A DNA stretch of 64,000 nt, from contig CAMZGS010000008.1 of assembly GCA_947306475.1 (NCBI GenBank), forward strand, positions 62,001 to 126,000, in the 5' to 3' direction. Below, one piece after another: positions 29,726-38,513 of this stretch (the first letter of the stretch is position 1; each line of letters opens with the position of its first letter). Below the pieces are notes generated by a model. The model made no database searches. It had not been told where the DNA came from and was given only the letters and a program-made list of their open reading frames with translations. The position numbers and the translations under genes are program-made. Source of the DNA: an uncultured Comamonas sp. (GTDB taxonomy: Bacteria; Pseudomonadota; Gammaproteobacteria; Burkholderiales; Burkholderiaceae_C).

Positions 29726-29817
29726 GCCGCGATTGTGCGTGGCCGCCGGGCGCGCCAGCGCAACCACACTGTATTTTTTTGGAAAAAATTTTCGCCCATC
29801 TTGGAAGGAGACCAGGC

Positions 29818-31419
29818 ATGACCATCAGCAAACTCAACCCGCGTTCGGCGGACTTTCAGGCCAATGCGGCCGCCATGCAGGCCCTTGTGGACGACCTGCG
29901 TGCCCAGTGCGAAAAAATTGCCCAGGGCGGTGGCGAAGCGGCACGCGCCAAGCATCTGGCCCGGGGCAAGCTGCTGCCGCGCGACCGCGTGCAGCAACTG
30001 CTTGACCCTGGCTCGCCGTTTCTGGAAGTGGCACCGCTGGCTGCGCTCAACATGTACAACAACGACGCCCCCGGCGCCGGCCTGATTGCCGGCATTGGCC
30101 GTGTGGCCGGCGTCGATTGCATGGTGGTGTGCAACGACGCCACCGTCAAAGGCGGCACCTACTACCCCATGACGGTGAAAAAACATTTGCGTGCCCAGGA
30201 AATCGCGCAGCAAAACCGTCTGCCCTGCATCTACCTGGTTGATTCGGGTGGCGCCAACCTGCCCAACCAGGACGATGTCTTCCCCGACCGCGAACACTTT
30301 GGCCGCATCTTCTACAACCAGGCCAACATGAGTGCCCAGGGCATTGCGCAGATCGCCGTGGTCATGGGCTCGTGTACGGCAGGCGGTGCCTATGTGCCCG
30401 CCATGAGCGATGAGTCCATCATCGTCAAGAACCAGGGCACCATCTTCCTGGGCGGCCCGCCGCTGGTGAAGGCGGCCACGGGCGAAGTGGTCAGCGCCGA
30501 GGATCTGGGCGGTGGCGACGTGCACACGCGCCTGTCGGGTGTGGCCGACCATCTGGCGGAAAACGATCTGCATGCCCTGGCGCTGGCGCGCAAGGTGGTG
30601 GGTCACCTGAACAAGAACAAGGAGCAGAACCCCGGCGATGTGGCGCCTGTGGCGCCCCTGTACGACGGCAAGGAGCTGTACGGCGTGATCCCCACCGACA
30701 CGCGCAAGCCTTTTGACGTGCGCGAGATCATCATCCGCATCGTCGATGGCAGCCAGTTCGACGAATTCAAGGCCCGCTTTGGCAGCACGCTGGTGTGCGG
30801 CTTTGCGCGCATCGAAGGCATGCAGGTCGGCATCATTGCCAACAACGGCATTCTGTTCAGCGAATCGGCCCAGAAGGGCGCACACTTCATCGAGCTGTGC
30901 TGCCAGCGCAAGATCCCGCTGGTGTTCCTGCAGAACATCACCGGCTTCATGGTCGGCCGCAAGTACGAAAACGAAGGCATCGCCCGCCACGGCGCCAAGC
31001 TGGTGACGGCCGTGGCCACGGCCAGTGTGCCCAAGTTCACCGTCATCATCGGCGGCAGCTTTGGTGCCGGCAACTATGGCATGTGTGGCCGCGCCTTCAG
31101 CCCGCGCTTTTTGTGGATGTGGCCCAATGCGCGCATCTCCGTCATGGGTGGCGAGCAGGCCGCCAGCGTGCTGGCTACCGTCAAGCGCGATGGCATCGAA
31201 GCCAAGGGCGGCAGCTGGAGTGCCGAGGAAGAGGAAGCCTTCAAGGCCCCCATCCGTCAGCAGTACGAAGAACAGGGCCACCCCTACTACGCCAGCGCCC
31301 GCCTGTGGGACGATGGCGTGATCGACCCCGCCGACACGCGCCGCGTGCTGGCACTGGGCCTGGCCGCCAGCCGCAACGCCCCCATTGAGGACACCAAGTT
31401 CGGCGTCTTCCGCATGTAA
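29818..31419 (+). CDS. liuB: Methylcrotonyl-CoA carboxylase carboxyltransferase (beta) subunit
   Basis: The 533 aa protein is a biotin-dependent carboxyltransferase with two crotonase-like halves: [56 protein letters not shown] in the N half, and [40 protein letters not shown] in the C half, the MCC-beta pattern. It moves CO2 from biotin to 3-methylcrotonyl-CoA in leucine breakdown. AAGGAG precedes ATG 29818. The partner subunit is liuD at 33091; liuC and a DUF4126 gene lie between. Confidence 0.95.
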   Translation: MTISKLNPRSADFQANAAAMQALVDDLRAQCEKIAQGGGEAARAKHLARGKLLPRDRVQQLLDPGSPFLEVAPLAALNMYNNDAPGAGLIAGIGRVAGVDCMVVCNDATVKGGTYYPMTVKKHLRAQEIAQQNRLPCIYLVDSGGANLPNQDDVFPDREHFGRIFYNQANMSAQGIAQIAVVMGSCTAGGAYVPAMSDESIIVKNQGTIFLGGPPLVKAATGEVVSAEDLGGGDVHTRLSGVADHLAENDLHALALARKVVGHLNKNKEQNPGDVAPVAPLYDGKELYGVIPTDTRKPFDVREIIIRIVDGSQFDEFKARFGSTLVCGFARIEGMQVGIIANNGILFSESAQKGAHFIELCCQRKIPLVFLQNITGFMVGRKYENEGIARHGAKLVTAVATASVPKFTVIIGGSFGAGNYGMCGRAFSPRFLWMWPNARISVMGGEQAASVLATVKRDGIEAKGGSWSAEEEEAFKAPIRQQYEEQGHPYYASARLWDDGVIDPADTRRVLALGLAASRNAPIEDTKFGVFRM

Positions 31420-31445
31420 GCAGATCAGCCACAAGGAGGTTGCAT

Positions 31446-32228
31446 ATGACCCGTTCCGTGATTGTGTCGGTGAATGCTGGCGTAGCCACCATCACCCTGA
31501 GCCAGCCCGAAATCCGCAACGCCTTCAGTGACCAGGTGATCGCCGAAATCACCGCTGCGTTCACCGAGGTCGGTCAGCGCAGCGACGTGCGCGCCGTGGT
31601 GCTGGCTGCCGAAGGCCCGGCCTTCTGCGCTGGCGCCAACCTGAACTGGATGCGCGCCATGGCCGACTACACCCGCGAGGAAAACCTGGCCGACGCGGGC
31701 AAGCTGGCCGCCATGCTGGAGACCATCTACCGCTGCCCGCACCCCACCATCGCCCGTGTGCAGGGTGATGTGTACGCTGGCGGCATGGGACTGGTGGCGG
31801 CCTGCGACATCGCCGTGGCGGCCGAGGGCGCAGGCTTTTGCCTGTCGGAAGTGAAGATCGGCCTGATTCCCGCCACCATCGCCCCCTACGTGCTGCGCGC
31901 CATGGGGGCACGTGCCGGGCATCGCTACTTCCTGACCGGCGAGCGCTTTGACGCTGCCGAGGCGCTGCGCATCGGCTTTGTGCATCAGGTGGTGGCGGCC
32001 GAGGCGCTGGACGGTGCTGTCGATGGCCTGCTCAAGCACCTGCTCTCTGCAGGGCCTGCTGCCGTGCGCGCCTGCAAGCGCCTGGTGCAGGACGTGGTCG
32101 AGCGCGAAATCAACGCCGAGCTGATTGCCCGCACCGTGGAAGGCATTGCCGACATCCGAGCCAGCAGCGAGGGCAAGGAAGGCGTGCAGGCCTTCTTGAA
32201 CAAGCGCAAGCCGAACTGGTTATCGTGA
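31446..32228 (+). CDS. liuC: Enoyl-CoA hydratase/isomerase, probably methylglutaconyl-CoA hydratase
   Basis: The 260 aa crotonase-fold protein has AAEGPAFCAGANLNWMRAMA (oxyanion hole 1), VQGDVYAGGMGLVAACDIAV (oxyanion hole 2) and SEVKIGLIPATIAPYVLRAM with the catalytic Glu region, the pattern of LiuC-type hydratases. It adds water to 3-methylglutaconyl-CoA to give HMG-CoA. AAGGAGG lies 6 nt before ATG 31446. Its position between the two carboxylase subunits and upstream of the HMG-CoA lyase supports the leucine pathway role. Confidence 0.9.
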   Translation: MTRSVIVSVNAGVATITLSQPEIRNAFSDQVIAEITAAFTEVGQRSDVRAVVLAAEGPAFCAGANLNWMRAMADYTREENLADAGKLAAMLETIYRCPHPTIARVQGDVYAGGMGLVAACDIAVAAEGAGFCLSEVKIGLIPATIAPYVLRAMGARAGHRYFLTGERFDAAEALRIGFVHQVVAAEALDGAVDGLLKHLLSAGPAAVRACKRLVQDVVEREINAELIARTVEGIADIRASSEGKEGVQAFLNKRKPNWLS

Positions 32229-32260
32229 GCGGGTTCTGACTTTCTGAAAGCCACCGCACC

Positions 32261-33016
32261 ATGAACAGCATGTGGGATTCCATCACGCAATGGCTCTACA
32301 GCGTAGGCCTGCACCCGGGCGGCGCTGCCGTGGATCGGGCCAGCAGCGTCGTGCGCGACAGCGCCAGCGAGGTGGTGACCACCGTGGAGCAGGCGGCCAG
32401 CGGCATGGACATGTCCAGCCTGCTGGCACTGGCGGCCGCCCTGGGCTGGGCCAGCGGCTTTCGCCTGTACATCGTGGTGTTTCTGGTGGGGGCGCTGGGT
32501 GCATCGGGGCTGGTGGACCTGCCCGGTGGCCTGCATGTGCTGGAGCACCCGGCCATGCTGTTTGCCAGTGGCGGGCTGCTGTTTGTCGAGTTCTTTGCCG
32601 ACAAGATCCCCGGCATCGATTCGCTGTGGGACTTGCTGCAAAGCGTGCTGCGCGTGCCTGCCGGGGCAGCCCTGGCGGCGAGCGTGTTTGGCGCCGACAA
32701 CGCCACCATGGCCGCCGTGGCGGCGCTGATGGGCGGCACGCTGGCGGCCACCAGCCAGGCAGCCAAGACCACCACGCGTGCCCTGATCAACACCAGTCCC
32801 GAGCCGCTGAGCAACGTCGGCGCCAGCTTTGCCGAGGACACTGCCGCCGTGGGTGCCGTGTGGCTGGCACTGGCCGATCCCACCTTGTTTGCACTGCTGC
32901 TGGTCGTGGTGGTGATCGTGATGTGGGTGGTCACCTGGATGCTGTGGCGCTTCTTGAAAGCGGCCATTCGCAAAATCAAAGGCTGGTTCGGTGCCCAGGT
33001 GCCTGAGGCCAGTTAA
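32261..33016 (+). CDS. DUF4126-family membrane protein
   Basis: The 251 aa protein has a soluble start (to about residue 50), four or more membrane segments (SLLALAAALGWASGFRLYIV, LFASGGLLFVEFFADKIPGI, ALAASVFGADNATMAAVAAL and LLVVVVIVMWVVTWMLWRFL) and the FADKIPGIDSLWD motif typical of DUF4126. Its function is unknown. It sits in the same direction between liuC and liuD, 32 nt after liuC, and a repeat copy follows it. Presence inside a catabolic operon might indicate a transport or membrane role, or simple insertion. Confidence 0.8.
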   Translation: MNSMWDSITQWLYSVGLHPGGAAVDRASSVVRDSASEVVTTVEQAASGMDMSSLLALAAALGWASGFRLYIVVFLVGALGASGLVDLPGGLHVLEHPAMLFASGGLLFVEFFADKIPGIDSLWDLLQSVLRVPAGAALAASVFGADNATMAAVAALMGGTLAATSQAAKTTTRALINTSPEPLSNVGASFAEDTAAVGAVWLALADPTLFALLLVVVVIVMWVVTWMLWRFLKAAIRKIKGWFGAQVPEAS

Positions 33017-33020
33017 TTAT

Positions 33021-33071
33021 CAAAAACATAGCAATGAGCGCTTGATGGGTAAGCGTAAAGTGCCAAAACTA
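33021..33071 (+). repeat. Dispersed repeat, half-unit
   Basis: CAAAAACATAGCAATGAGCG, then CTTGATGGGTAAGCGTAAAGTGCCAAAACTA: this is one of the best single copies and defines much of the consensus. It fills the gap between the DUF4126 gene and liuD and ends 20 nt before the liuD start, upstream of its GGAG site. Confidence 0.65.
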
Positions 33072-33090
33072 CTGAGAATGGAGAACAGGC

Positions 33091-35106
33091 ATGTTTAACA
33101 AGATTCTGATCGCCAACCGTGGCGAAATCGCCTGCCGCGTGGCGGCTACCGCGCGTCGCCTGGGGGTGCAGACCGTGGCCGTGTACTCGGACGCCGATGC
33201 CAACGCCAAGCACGTGGCCGCCTGCGATGAGGCCGTGCACATCGGTGGCAGCGCACCCAAGGACAGCTATCTGCAATGGCAGCGCATCATCGATGCGGCC
33301 AAGGCCACCGGTGCCCAGGCCATCCACCCCGGCTACGGCTTTCTGAGCGAGAACGAGGAATTTGCCCAGGCCTGCGCCGCAGCAGGGCTGGTGTTCATCG
33401 GCCCGCCCGCCTCGGCCATCCAGGCCATGGGTCTGAAGGCCGAATCCAAGCGCCTGATGGCCAAGGCCGGTGTGCCGCTGGTGCCCGGCTACCAGGGCGA
33501 GGACCAGGACCCCGAACTGCTGCAGCGCGAGGCCGATGCCATTGGCTACCCCGTGCTCATCAAGGCCAGCGCGGGCGGCGGCGGCAAGGGCATGCGTCTG
33601 GTGGAAAGGCGCGAGGACTTTGCTGCGGCGTTGCAGTCGTGCAAGCGTGAAGCCATCAACAGCTTCGGCAACGACGCCGTGCTGGTCGAAAAATACGTGC
33701 TGCGCCCGCGCCACATCGAGATTCAGGTATTTGGCGACAGCCACGGCAACTGCGTCTATCTGTTCGAGCGCGATTGCTCCGTGCAGCGCCGCCACCAGAA
33801 GGTGCTGGAAGAAGCCCCGGCCCCCGGCATGACGCCCGAGCTGCGCCAGCAAATGGGCGAAGCCGCCGTGGCCGCCGCCAAGGCGGTGGGCTACGTGGGT
33901 GCCGGCACGGTGGAATTCATCGTCGAGCAGCCCGGCGGCTACGAGCGCCCCGAGCAGATGAAGTTCTACTTCATGGAAATGAACACGCGCCTGCAGGTCG
34001 AGCACCCGGTGACCGAAGCCATCACCGGCGAAGACCTGGTGGAGTGGCAGCTGCGCGTGGCCAGCGGCGAGCCTCTGCCCAAGCGCCAGGACGAGCTGCG
34101 CATCATCGGCCACGCCATCGAGGCCCGCATCTGCGCCGAAAACCCGGACAACCAGTTCCTGCCCGCCACCGGCCAGCTGGCCATCTACCGCAAGCCCGCA
34201 CACACCGCCTTTGTGCGCAGCGAGGTGCGCTTTGACGACGGTGTGCGCGAGGGCGATGCCATCAGCCCGTTCTACGACTCGATGATCGCCAAGCTCATCG
34301 TGCACGGTGACGACCGCCAGCAGGCCCTGGCCCGTCTGGATGCCGCGCTGGCGCAGACGCACATCGTCGGCCTGGCCACCAATGTGCAGTTCCTGCGCTA
34401 CGTGCTGGCCAGCGATGCCTTTGCCCGGGCGCACCTGGATACGGCGCTGATCGAGCGCGAGCGCGCCGTGCTCTTCAACCAGGACAAGATCGGCCTGGAA
34501 CTGGCCGTGGCCGCCGCCGTGGCGCAGACCGTGCTGACCGAACGCGCGCAGCAAAGCGCTGATCCGTTCAGCCGCACCGATGGCTTCCATTCCCACGGCG
34601 CTGCCACCCGCCGCATCGACCTGCAATACCAGGGCGAGCCGGTGGTGGCCACCTTGCGCTATGCGCGCGATGGCCTGCAACTGCAAGTGGGCACAGGAGC
34701 GTTCCAGCCGCTGCAGGTCAGCGCCCAGCCCGACGGCAGCATGGACCTGCGCTACGGCACGCTGCGCGAACGCATCTTCGACTACGCCCTGGGCGAGACG
34801 GAATACCTCTTCAGCCGCCGTGGCGCCACCCAGATCACCGAGCTGGATGTGCTGGCCCATGCCGGCGAGGGCGGTGGCGAGGGCGGGCGCCTGAGCGCCC
34901 CCATGCCGGGCAAGGTGGTATCGTTTGCCGTCAAGGTCGGCGACAAGGTCACCAAGGGCCAGCCCCTGGCCGTGATGGAAGCCATGAAGATGGAACACAC
35001 TGTGGCCGCCCCCGCCGATGGCCAGGTGCTGGAGCTGCTCTTTGCCCCGGGCGACCAGGTGGCCGAGGGCGATGAGCTGCTGCGCCTGCAAACCGCTTCG
35101 GCCTGA
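33091..35106 (+). CDS. liuD: Methylcrotonyl-CoA carboxylase biotin-containing (alpha) subunit
   Basis: The 671 aa protein has a biotin carboxylase domain (MFNKILIANRGEIACRVAAT, IHPGYGFLSENEEFA, KASAGGGGKGMRLV for ATP, FMEMNTRLQVEHPVTE and EARICAENPDNQFLP), a middle BT domain, and a C-terminal biotinyl domain with AVMEAMKMEHTVAAP, where the lysine is biotinylated. With LiuB it carboxylates 3-methylcrotonyl-CoA. GGAG lies 7 nt before ATG 33091. Length matches MCC-alpha. It is followed 20 nt later by the HMG-CoA lyase gene. Confidence 0.95.
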   Translation: MFNKILIANRGEIACRVAATARRLGVQTVAVYSDADANAKHVAACDEAVHIGGSAPKDSYLQWQRIIDAAKATGAQAIHPGYGFLSENEEFAQACAAAGLVFIGPPASAIQAMGLKAESKRLMAKAGVPLVPGYQGEDQDPELLQREADAIGYPVLIKASAGGGGKGMRLVERREDFAAALQSCKREAINSFGNDAVLVEKYVLRPRHIEIQVFGDSHGNCVYLFERDCSVQRRHQKVLEEAPAPGMTPELRQQMGEAAVAAAKAVGYVGAGTVEFIVEQPGGYERPEQMKFYFMEMNTRLQVEHPVTEAITGEDLVEWQLRVASGEPLPKRQDELRIIGHAIEARICAENPDNQFLPATGQLAIYRKPAHTAFVRSEVRFDDGVREGDAISPFYDSMIAKLIVHGDDRQQALARLDAALAQTHIVGLATNVQFLRYVLASDAFARAHLDTALIERERAVLFNQDKIGLELAVAAAVAQTVLTERAQQSADPFSRTDGFHSHGAATRRIDLQYQGEPVVATLRYARDGLQLQVGTGAFQPLQVSAQPDGSMDLRYGTLRERIFDYALGETEYLFSRRGATQITELDVLAHAGEGGGEGGRLSAPMPGKVVSFAVKVGDKVTKGQPLAVMEAMKMEHTVAAPADGQVLELLFAPGDQVAEGDELLRLQTASA

Positions 35107-35126
35107 TCACCCCCCAAGGAGCTGCC

Positions 35127-36044
35127 ATGAACGCAACGAGTTATCCCCGCCAGGTGCGCATCATCGACGTCGGCCCGCGCGACGGGCTGCAAAACGAAAA
35201 GCAGCCCGTGCCTGCCGCCGTCAAGGTCGAGCTGGTGCAGCGCCTGCAGGAAGCCGGGCTCAAGGAAATCGAAGTCACCAGCTTCGTCAGCCCCAAGTGG
35301 GTGCCACAGATGGGCGACAACGCCGAAGTCATGGCCGGCATCCAGCGCCGTGCCGATGTGCGCTACTCGGTCCTCACGCCCAACATGAAGGGCTATGAGG
35401 CCGCAGTGCTCACCCGGCCCGACGAAATCGTCGTCTTCGGTGCGGCCAGCGAAGCCTTCAGCCAGAAAAACATCAACTGCAGCATTGCCGAGAGCATCGA
35501 GCGCTTTGCTCCGGTGGTGGAAGCAGCCCTGGCTGCCGGCATTGCCGTGCGCGGCGCCATGAGCTGCACCGTGGGCTGCCCGTACGAGGGCGAGATCGCG
35601 CCCGAGCGCGTGGCCTATCTGGCCGGGTTGATGAAGGACATCGGCGTGCAGCGCGTGGATGTGGCCGACACCATTGGCGTGGGCACGCCGCTGAGCGTGC
35701 GCCGCGCCATCGAGGCCACGCTGCGCCACTACGACATCGACCAGATCAGCGGTCACTTCCACGACACCTACGGTCAGGCACTGTCCAACACCCTGGCGGC
35801 CATCTCCATGGGGGTGTGGAATTTCCAGTCCTCGGTCGCAGGTCTGGGTGGCTGCCCTTATGCCAAGGGCGCCACCGGCAACGTGGCCACGGAAGACGTG
35901 GTGTACATGCTCCAGGGCATGGGCATCGACACCGGCATCGATCTGGACAAGCTGATCGATGCCGGCCAGTTCATCAGCGAGTTCCTGGGCCGCCCCAGCG
36001 GCTCGCGCGTGGCACGTGCCATGCTGGCCAAGCGCGCTGCATGA
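35127..36044 (+). CDS. liuE: Hydroxymethylglutaryl-CoA lyase
   Basis: The 305 aa TIM-barrel lyase begins with VRIIDVGPRDGLQNEKQPVP (metal-binding Asp and Arg), has VTSFVSPKWVPQMGD, GHFHDTYGQALSN with the metal histidines and the signature AGLGGCPYAKGATGNVATED with the catalytic cysteine. It splits HMG-CoA into acetyl-CoA and acetoacetate, the last step of leucine catabolism (also called mvaB). AAGGAG precedes the ATG. The stop overlaps the DUF1289 start. Confidence 0.95.
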   Translation: MNATSYPRQVRIIDVGPRDGLQNEKQPVPAAVKVELVQRLQEAGLKEIEVTSFVSPKWVPQMGDNAEVMAGIQRRADVRYSVLTPNMKGYEAAVLTRPDEIVVFGAASEAFSQKNINCSIAESIERFAPVVEAALAAGIAVRGAMSCTVGCPYEGEIAPERVAYLAGLMKDIGVQRVDVADTIGVGTPLSVRRAIEATLRHYDIDQISGHFHDTYGQALSNTLAAISMGVWNFQSSVAGLGGCPYAKGATGNVATEDVVYMLQGMGIDTGIDLDKLIDAGQFISEFLGRPSGSRVARAMLAKRAA

Positions 36045-36304
36045 GCATGCCTGCGGCGTCTGCCGCGTTGCTGGAAAAGGCGCGGGCCGTGCGCACCCGC
36101 CTGGCCAGCGGCCAGGACGATGGCGCGCCCTGGCCATCGCCCTGCTGCAACATCTGCCGCCTGGATGCGCAGGGCCAGTTCTGCGAAGGCTGCCTGCGCA
36201 CCCTGGAAGAGCTGTGCCGGTGGGGCAGCGCCGATGCGGCCACCAAGCGTCGCATCTGGTGCGCCGTTCTGCAACGGGCGGGCCTGGAGCCGGGCCAGGG
36301 CTGA
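36041..36304 (+). CDS. DUF1289-family small cysteine protein
   Basis: The 87 aa protein has the DUF1289 block PSPCCNICRLDAQGQFCEGC followed by LRTLEELCRWGSADAATKRR, with a four-cysteine arrangement (C-x2-C...C-x2-C) that looks like a metal or Fe-S site. Function is unknown. ATG 36041 overlaps the lyase TGA (ATGA). It ends the liu operon. After it come a GC-rich hairpin (36322-36346) and a pyrimidine-rich tract before hisF. Confidence 0.85.
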   Translation: MSMPAASAALLEKARAVRTRLASGQDDGAPWPSPCCNICRLDAQGQFCEGCLRTLEELCRWGSADAATKRRIWCAVLQRAGLEPGQG

Positions 36305-36321
36305 GGGCCGGGAGGCAAGGG

Positions 36322-36346
36322 GTGCGCGCCCGCCGCAGGCGCGCAC
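36322..36346 (+). terminator. GC-rich hairpin after the liu operon
   Basis: GTGCGCGCC (36322-36330) pairs perfectly with GGCGCGCAC (36338-36346) around CGCCGCA. No T-run follows. It is 18 nt after the DUF1289 stop and may weaken read-through into hisF. The remaining bases to 36439 are strongly pyrimidine-rich. Confidence 0.4.
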
Positions 36347-36439
36347 ATGGACGCATCGGGGCCGCAAGCGTGTTATCTTGCAGCCCCTCTTTCCCCTTTC
36401 CCCTCCACCTTCCCTCTCCTTCAGCCCTGCGGATACCTC

Positions 36440-37240
36440 ATGCTTGCCAAACGCATCATCCCTTGCCTGGACGTGACCGGCGGTCGCGTCGTCAAAGGCG
36501 TCAACTTTGTCGAATTGCGCGATGCCGGCGATCCGGTCGAAATCGCCGCGCGCTACAACGAGCAAGGCGCCGATGAACTCACCTTCCTGGACATCACCGC
36601 CACCAGCGACGGGCGCGACCTGATCCTGCCCATCATCGAAGCCGTGGCCAGCCAGGTGTTCATCCCGCTGACGGTGGGCGGTGGCGTGCGCACCGTGGAC
36701 GATGTGCGCCGCCTGCTCAATGCCGGTGCCGACAAGACCAGCTTCAACTCGGCGGCCATCAGCACGCCCGAAGTGATCAGCGAGGCCTCGGCCAAATACG
36801 GCGCGCAGTGCATCGTGGTGGCCATTGACGCCAAGCGCCGCACGCCCGAAGACGAACAGCGTCTGGGCGCCGATGGTCAACCCGTGGGCGCAGGCTGGGA
36901 TGTGTACAGCCACGGCGGGCGCAAGAACACCGGGCTGGATGCCGTGCAGTGGGCGCGCGAGATGGCGCAGCGCGGCGCCGGTGAAATCCTGCTCACCAGC
37001 ATGGACCGCGATGGCACCAAGAGCGGCTTTGACCTGCAACTGACGCGCGCCGTCAGCGACGCGGTGAACGTGCCCGTCATCGCCTCGGGCGGCGTGGGCA
37101 ATTTGCAGCACCTGGCCGATGGCGTCACCGAAGGCGGTGCCGATGCGGTGCTGGCCGCCAGCATCTTCCACTACGGCGAATTCACCGTGCGCCAGGCCAA
37201 GGAATACCTGCGCGAGCGCGGCATTGCCGTACGTCTGTAA
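36440..37240 (+). CDS. hisF: Imidazole glycerol phosphate synthase cyclase subunit
   Basis: The 266 aa TIM-barrel protein begins [20 protein letters not shown] with the catalytic Asp at residue 11, has [57 protein letters not shown] with the second catalytic Asp, and [11 protein letters not shown]. It uses HisH-derived ammonia to close the imidazole ring. ATG 36440 has only a weak GGA 6 nt upstream. hisF normally follows hisA directly; here it starts a second his cluster with hisI and hisE. Confidence 0.96.
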   Translation: MLAKRIIPCLDVTGGRVVKGVNFVELRDAGDPVEIAARYNEQGADELTFLDITATSDGRDLILPIIEAVASQVFIPLTVGGGVRTVDDVRRLLNAGADKTSFNSAAISTPEVISEASAKYGAQCIVVAIDAKRRTPEDEQRLGADGQPVGAGWDVYSHGGRKNTGLDAVQWAREMAQRGAGEILLTSMDRDGTKSGFDLQLTRAVSDAVNVPVIASGGVGNLQHLADGVTEGGADAVLAASIFHYGEFTVRQAKEYLRERGIAVRL

Positions 37241-37255
37241 AGCTATTGAAAAGAG

Positions 37256-37331
37256 AGTTGTTTGCGCTGACTGGATGCAGTTTTCAGTATCTTTTTATTC
37301 TGAAAATCAATACAGATAAGCGCAAGCAGCT
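37256..37331 (+). repeat. Dispersed palindromic repeat (full, 76 bp)
   Basis: The left end AGTTGTTTGCGCTGACT and the right end GATAAGCGCAAGCAGCT are inverted repeats matching at 12 of 17 positions. The middle contains TTTTCAG...CTGAAAA (an internal inverted repeat). It fills the hisF-hisI gap, and the hisI AAGGAG site follows immediately. Confidence 0.65.
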
Positions 37332-37351
37332 CCTGTAAAAGGAGTAAACCC

Positions 37352-37741
37352 ATGGACTGGCTGGATCAGTTGCGCTGGGACGAAAAGGGCTTGATCCCCG
37401 TCATCGCCCAGGAAAAGGACACGGGCGATGTGCTCATGTTTGCCTGGATGAACCGCGAAGCGCTGCAAAAAACCGTAGAGCTGGGGCGCGCGGTGTACTT
37501 CAGCCGCTCGCGCGGCAAGCTGTGGTTCAAGGGCGAGGAGTCCGGCCACGTGCAGATCGTGCACGACATCCGCGTCGATTGCGACCAGGACGTGGTGCTG
37601 CTCAGCGTCACCCAGACCGGGCACGAGCCGGGCATTGCCTGTCATACTGGCCGCCACTCCTGTTTTTTCAGCGTGCTGCGCGATGGTCAGTGGCAGGCGG
37701 TGGACCCCGTGCTCAAGGACCCGTCCAGCATTTATAAATAG
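37352..37741 (+). CDS. hisI: Phosphoribosyl-AMP cyclohydrolase
   Basis: The 129 aa enzyme has [38 protein letters not shown] and [15 protein letters not shown] followed by [10 protein letters not shown], giving the zinc and Mg ligands of HisI. It opens the adenine ring of phosphoribosyl-AMP. It is monofunctional, with HisE encoded separately. AAAAGGAG lies 8 nt before the ATG. The hisE start is 6 nt after its stop. Confidence 0.95.
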   Translation: MDWLDQLRWDEKGLIPVIAQEKDTGDVLMFAWMNREALQKTVELGRAVYFSRSRGKLWFKGEESGHVQIVHDIRVDCDQDVVLLSVTQTGHEPGIACHTGRHSCFFSVLRDGQWQAVDPVLKDPSSIYK

Positions 37742-37747
37742 GCCTGT

Positions 37748-38098
37748 ATGACAACACACGAAGATACCCTGGTCCGCCTGGCCGCCGTGATTGAAAGCCG
37801 CAAGCCCGCCAATGGCGGCAACCCCGAAACCAGCTACGTGGCGCGTCTGCTCACCAAAGGGCCGGATGCGTTCCTGAAGAAGATCGGCGAGGAAGCCACC
37901 GAAGTGGTCATGGCCGCCAAGGATGTGGACCACGGCGCCGACCCGGGCAAGCTGCTCTACGAAGTGGCCGACCTGTGGTTCCACAGCATGGTGGCGCTGG
38001 CGCACTACGGCCTGACACCAGCGCAGGTGGTGGCTGAGCTGGCGCGCCGCGAGGGCCTCAGCGGCCTGGAAGAAAAAGCCAGACGTGGCACCCAATGA
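37748..38098 (+). CDS. hisE: Phosphoribosyl-ATP pyrophosphatase
   Basis: The 116 aa all-alpha MazG-like protein has [20 protein letters not shown] then [11 protein letters not shown] and [20 protein letters not shown], carrying the acidic Mg ligands ([13 protein letters not shown]). It hydrolyses phosphoribosyl-ATP to phosphoribosyl-AMP, the HisI substrate. It is 6 nt after hisI and likely co-translated. A small membrane protein gene follows 37 nt later, as in related genomes. Confidence 0.95.
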   Translation: MTTHEDTLVRLAAVIESRKPANGGNPETSYVARLLTKGPDAFLKKIGEEATEVVMAAKDVDHGADPGKLLYEVADLWFHSMVALAHYGLTPAQVVAELARREGLSGLEEKARRGTQ

Positions 38099-38135
38099 GC
38101 TTTACGCAACAACAAGGCAGCAGGAAGGACGGCGC

Positions 38136-38513
38136 ATGAACCAGGACAAGGAAATCTGGGTGCAAGTGGGCGGAGGCAACAAGACCGAGCAGCAGATCGC
38201 CAGCCTGCGCCAGCTCACGCTCATCATCTACATCCTCTACGCCCTGAGCTGGGTGGCGGGTGGCATTCCAGCCATCGTGGCCATTGTGATCAACTACCTC
38301 AAGCGCGAGGACGCCGCCGGCACCCTGTACGAGAGCCACTTCACCTGGCAGATCCGCACCTTCTGGTGGGGCCTGGGCTGGGCCGTGCTGGGGGTGGCTA
38401 CGGCGTTGTTTGTTGTGGGGTTTGTCATTTTGGCGGTGGCGGGTGTCTGGGTTATTTATCGCATGGTGAAAGGCCTGCTGTTCTGGAATGAGTACAAACC
38501 CATGCCCATCTGA
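38136..38513 (+). CDS. DUF4870-like small membrane protein
   Basis: The 125 aa protein has a hydrophilic start (MNQDKEIWVQVGGGNKTEQQ), then three hydrophobic stretches (LTLIIYILYALSWVAGGIPA, FWWGLGWAVLGVATALFVVG and VILAVAGVWVIYRMVKGLLF) separated by a loop YESHFTWQIRTFWW that is characteristic of the DUF4870/YccF-like group next to his operons. Function is unknown. AGGAAGGA precedes ATG 38136. Its last 26 nt overlap the patatin gene start. Confidence 0.8.
   Translation: MNQDKEIWVQVGGGNKTEQQIASLRQLTLIIYILYALSWVAGGIPAIVAIVINYLKREDAAGTLYESHFTWQIRTFWWGLGWAVLGVATALFVVGFVILAVAGVWVIYRMVKGLLFWNEYKPMPI

Noticed and set aside
33013-35091. A roughly 690-codon minus-strand frame opposite liuD
   Set aside because: Shadow of the biotin carboxylase gene; low-complexity His/Gln/Gly-rich protein with no motifs.
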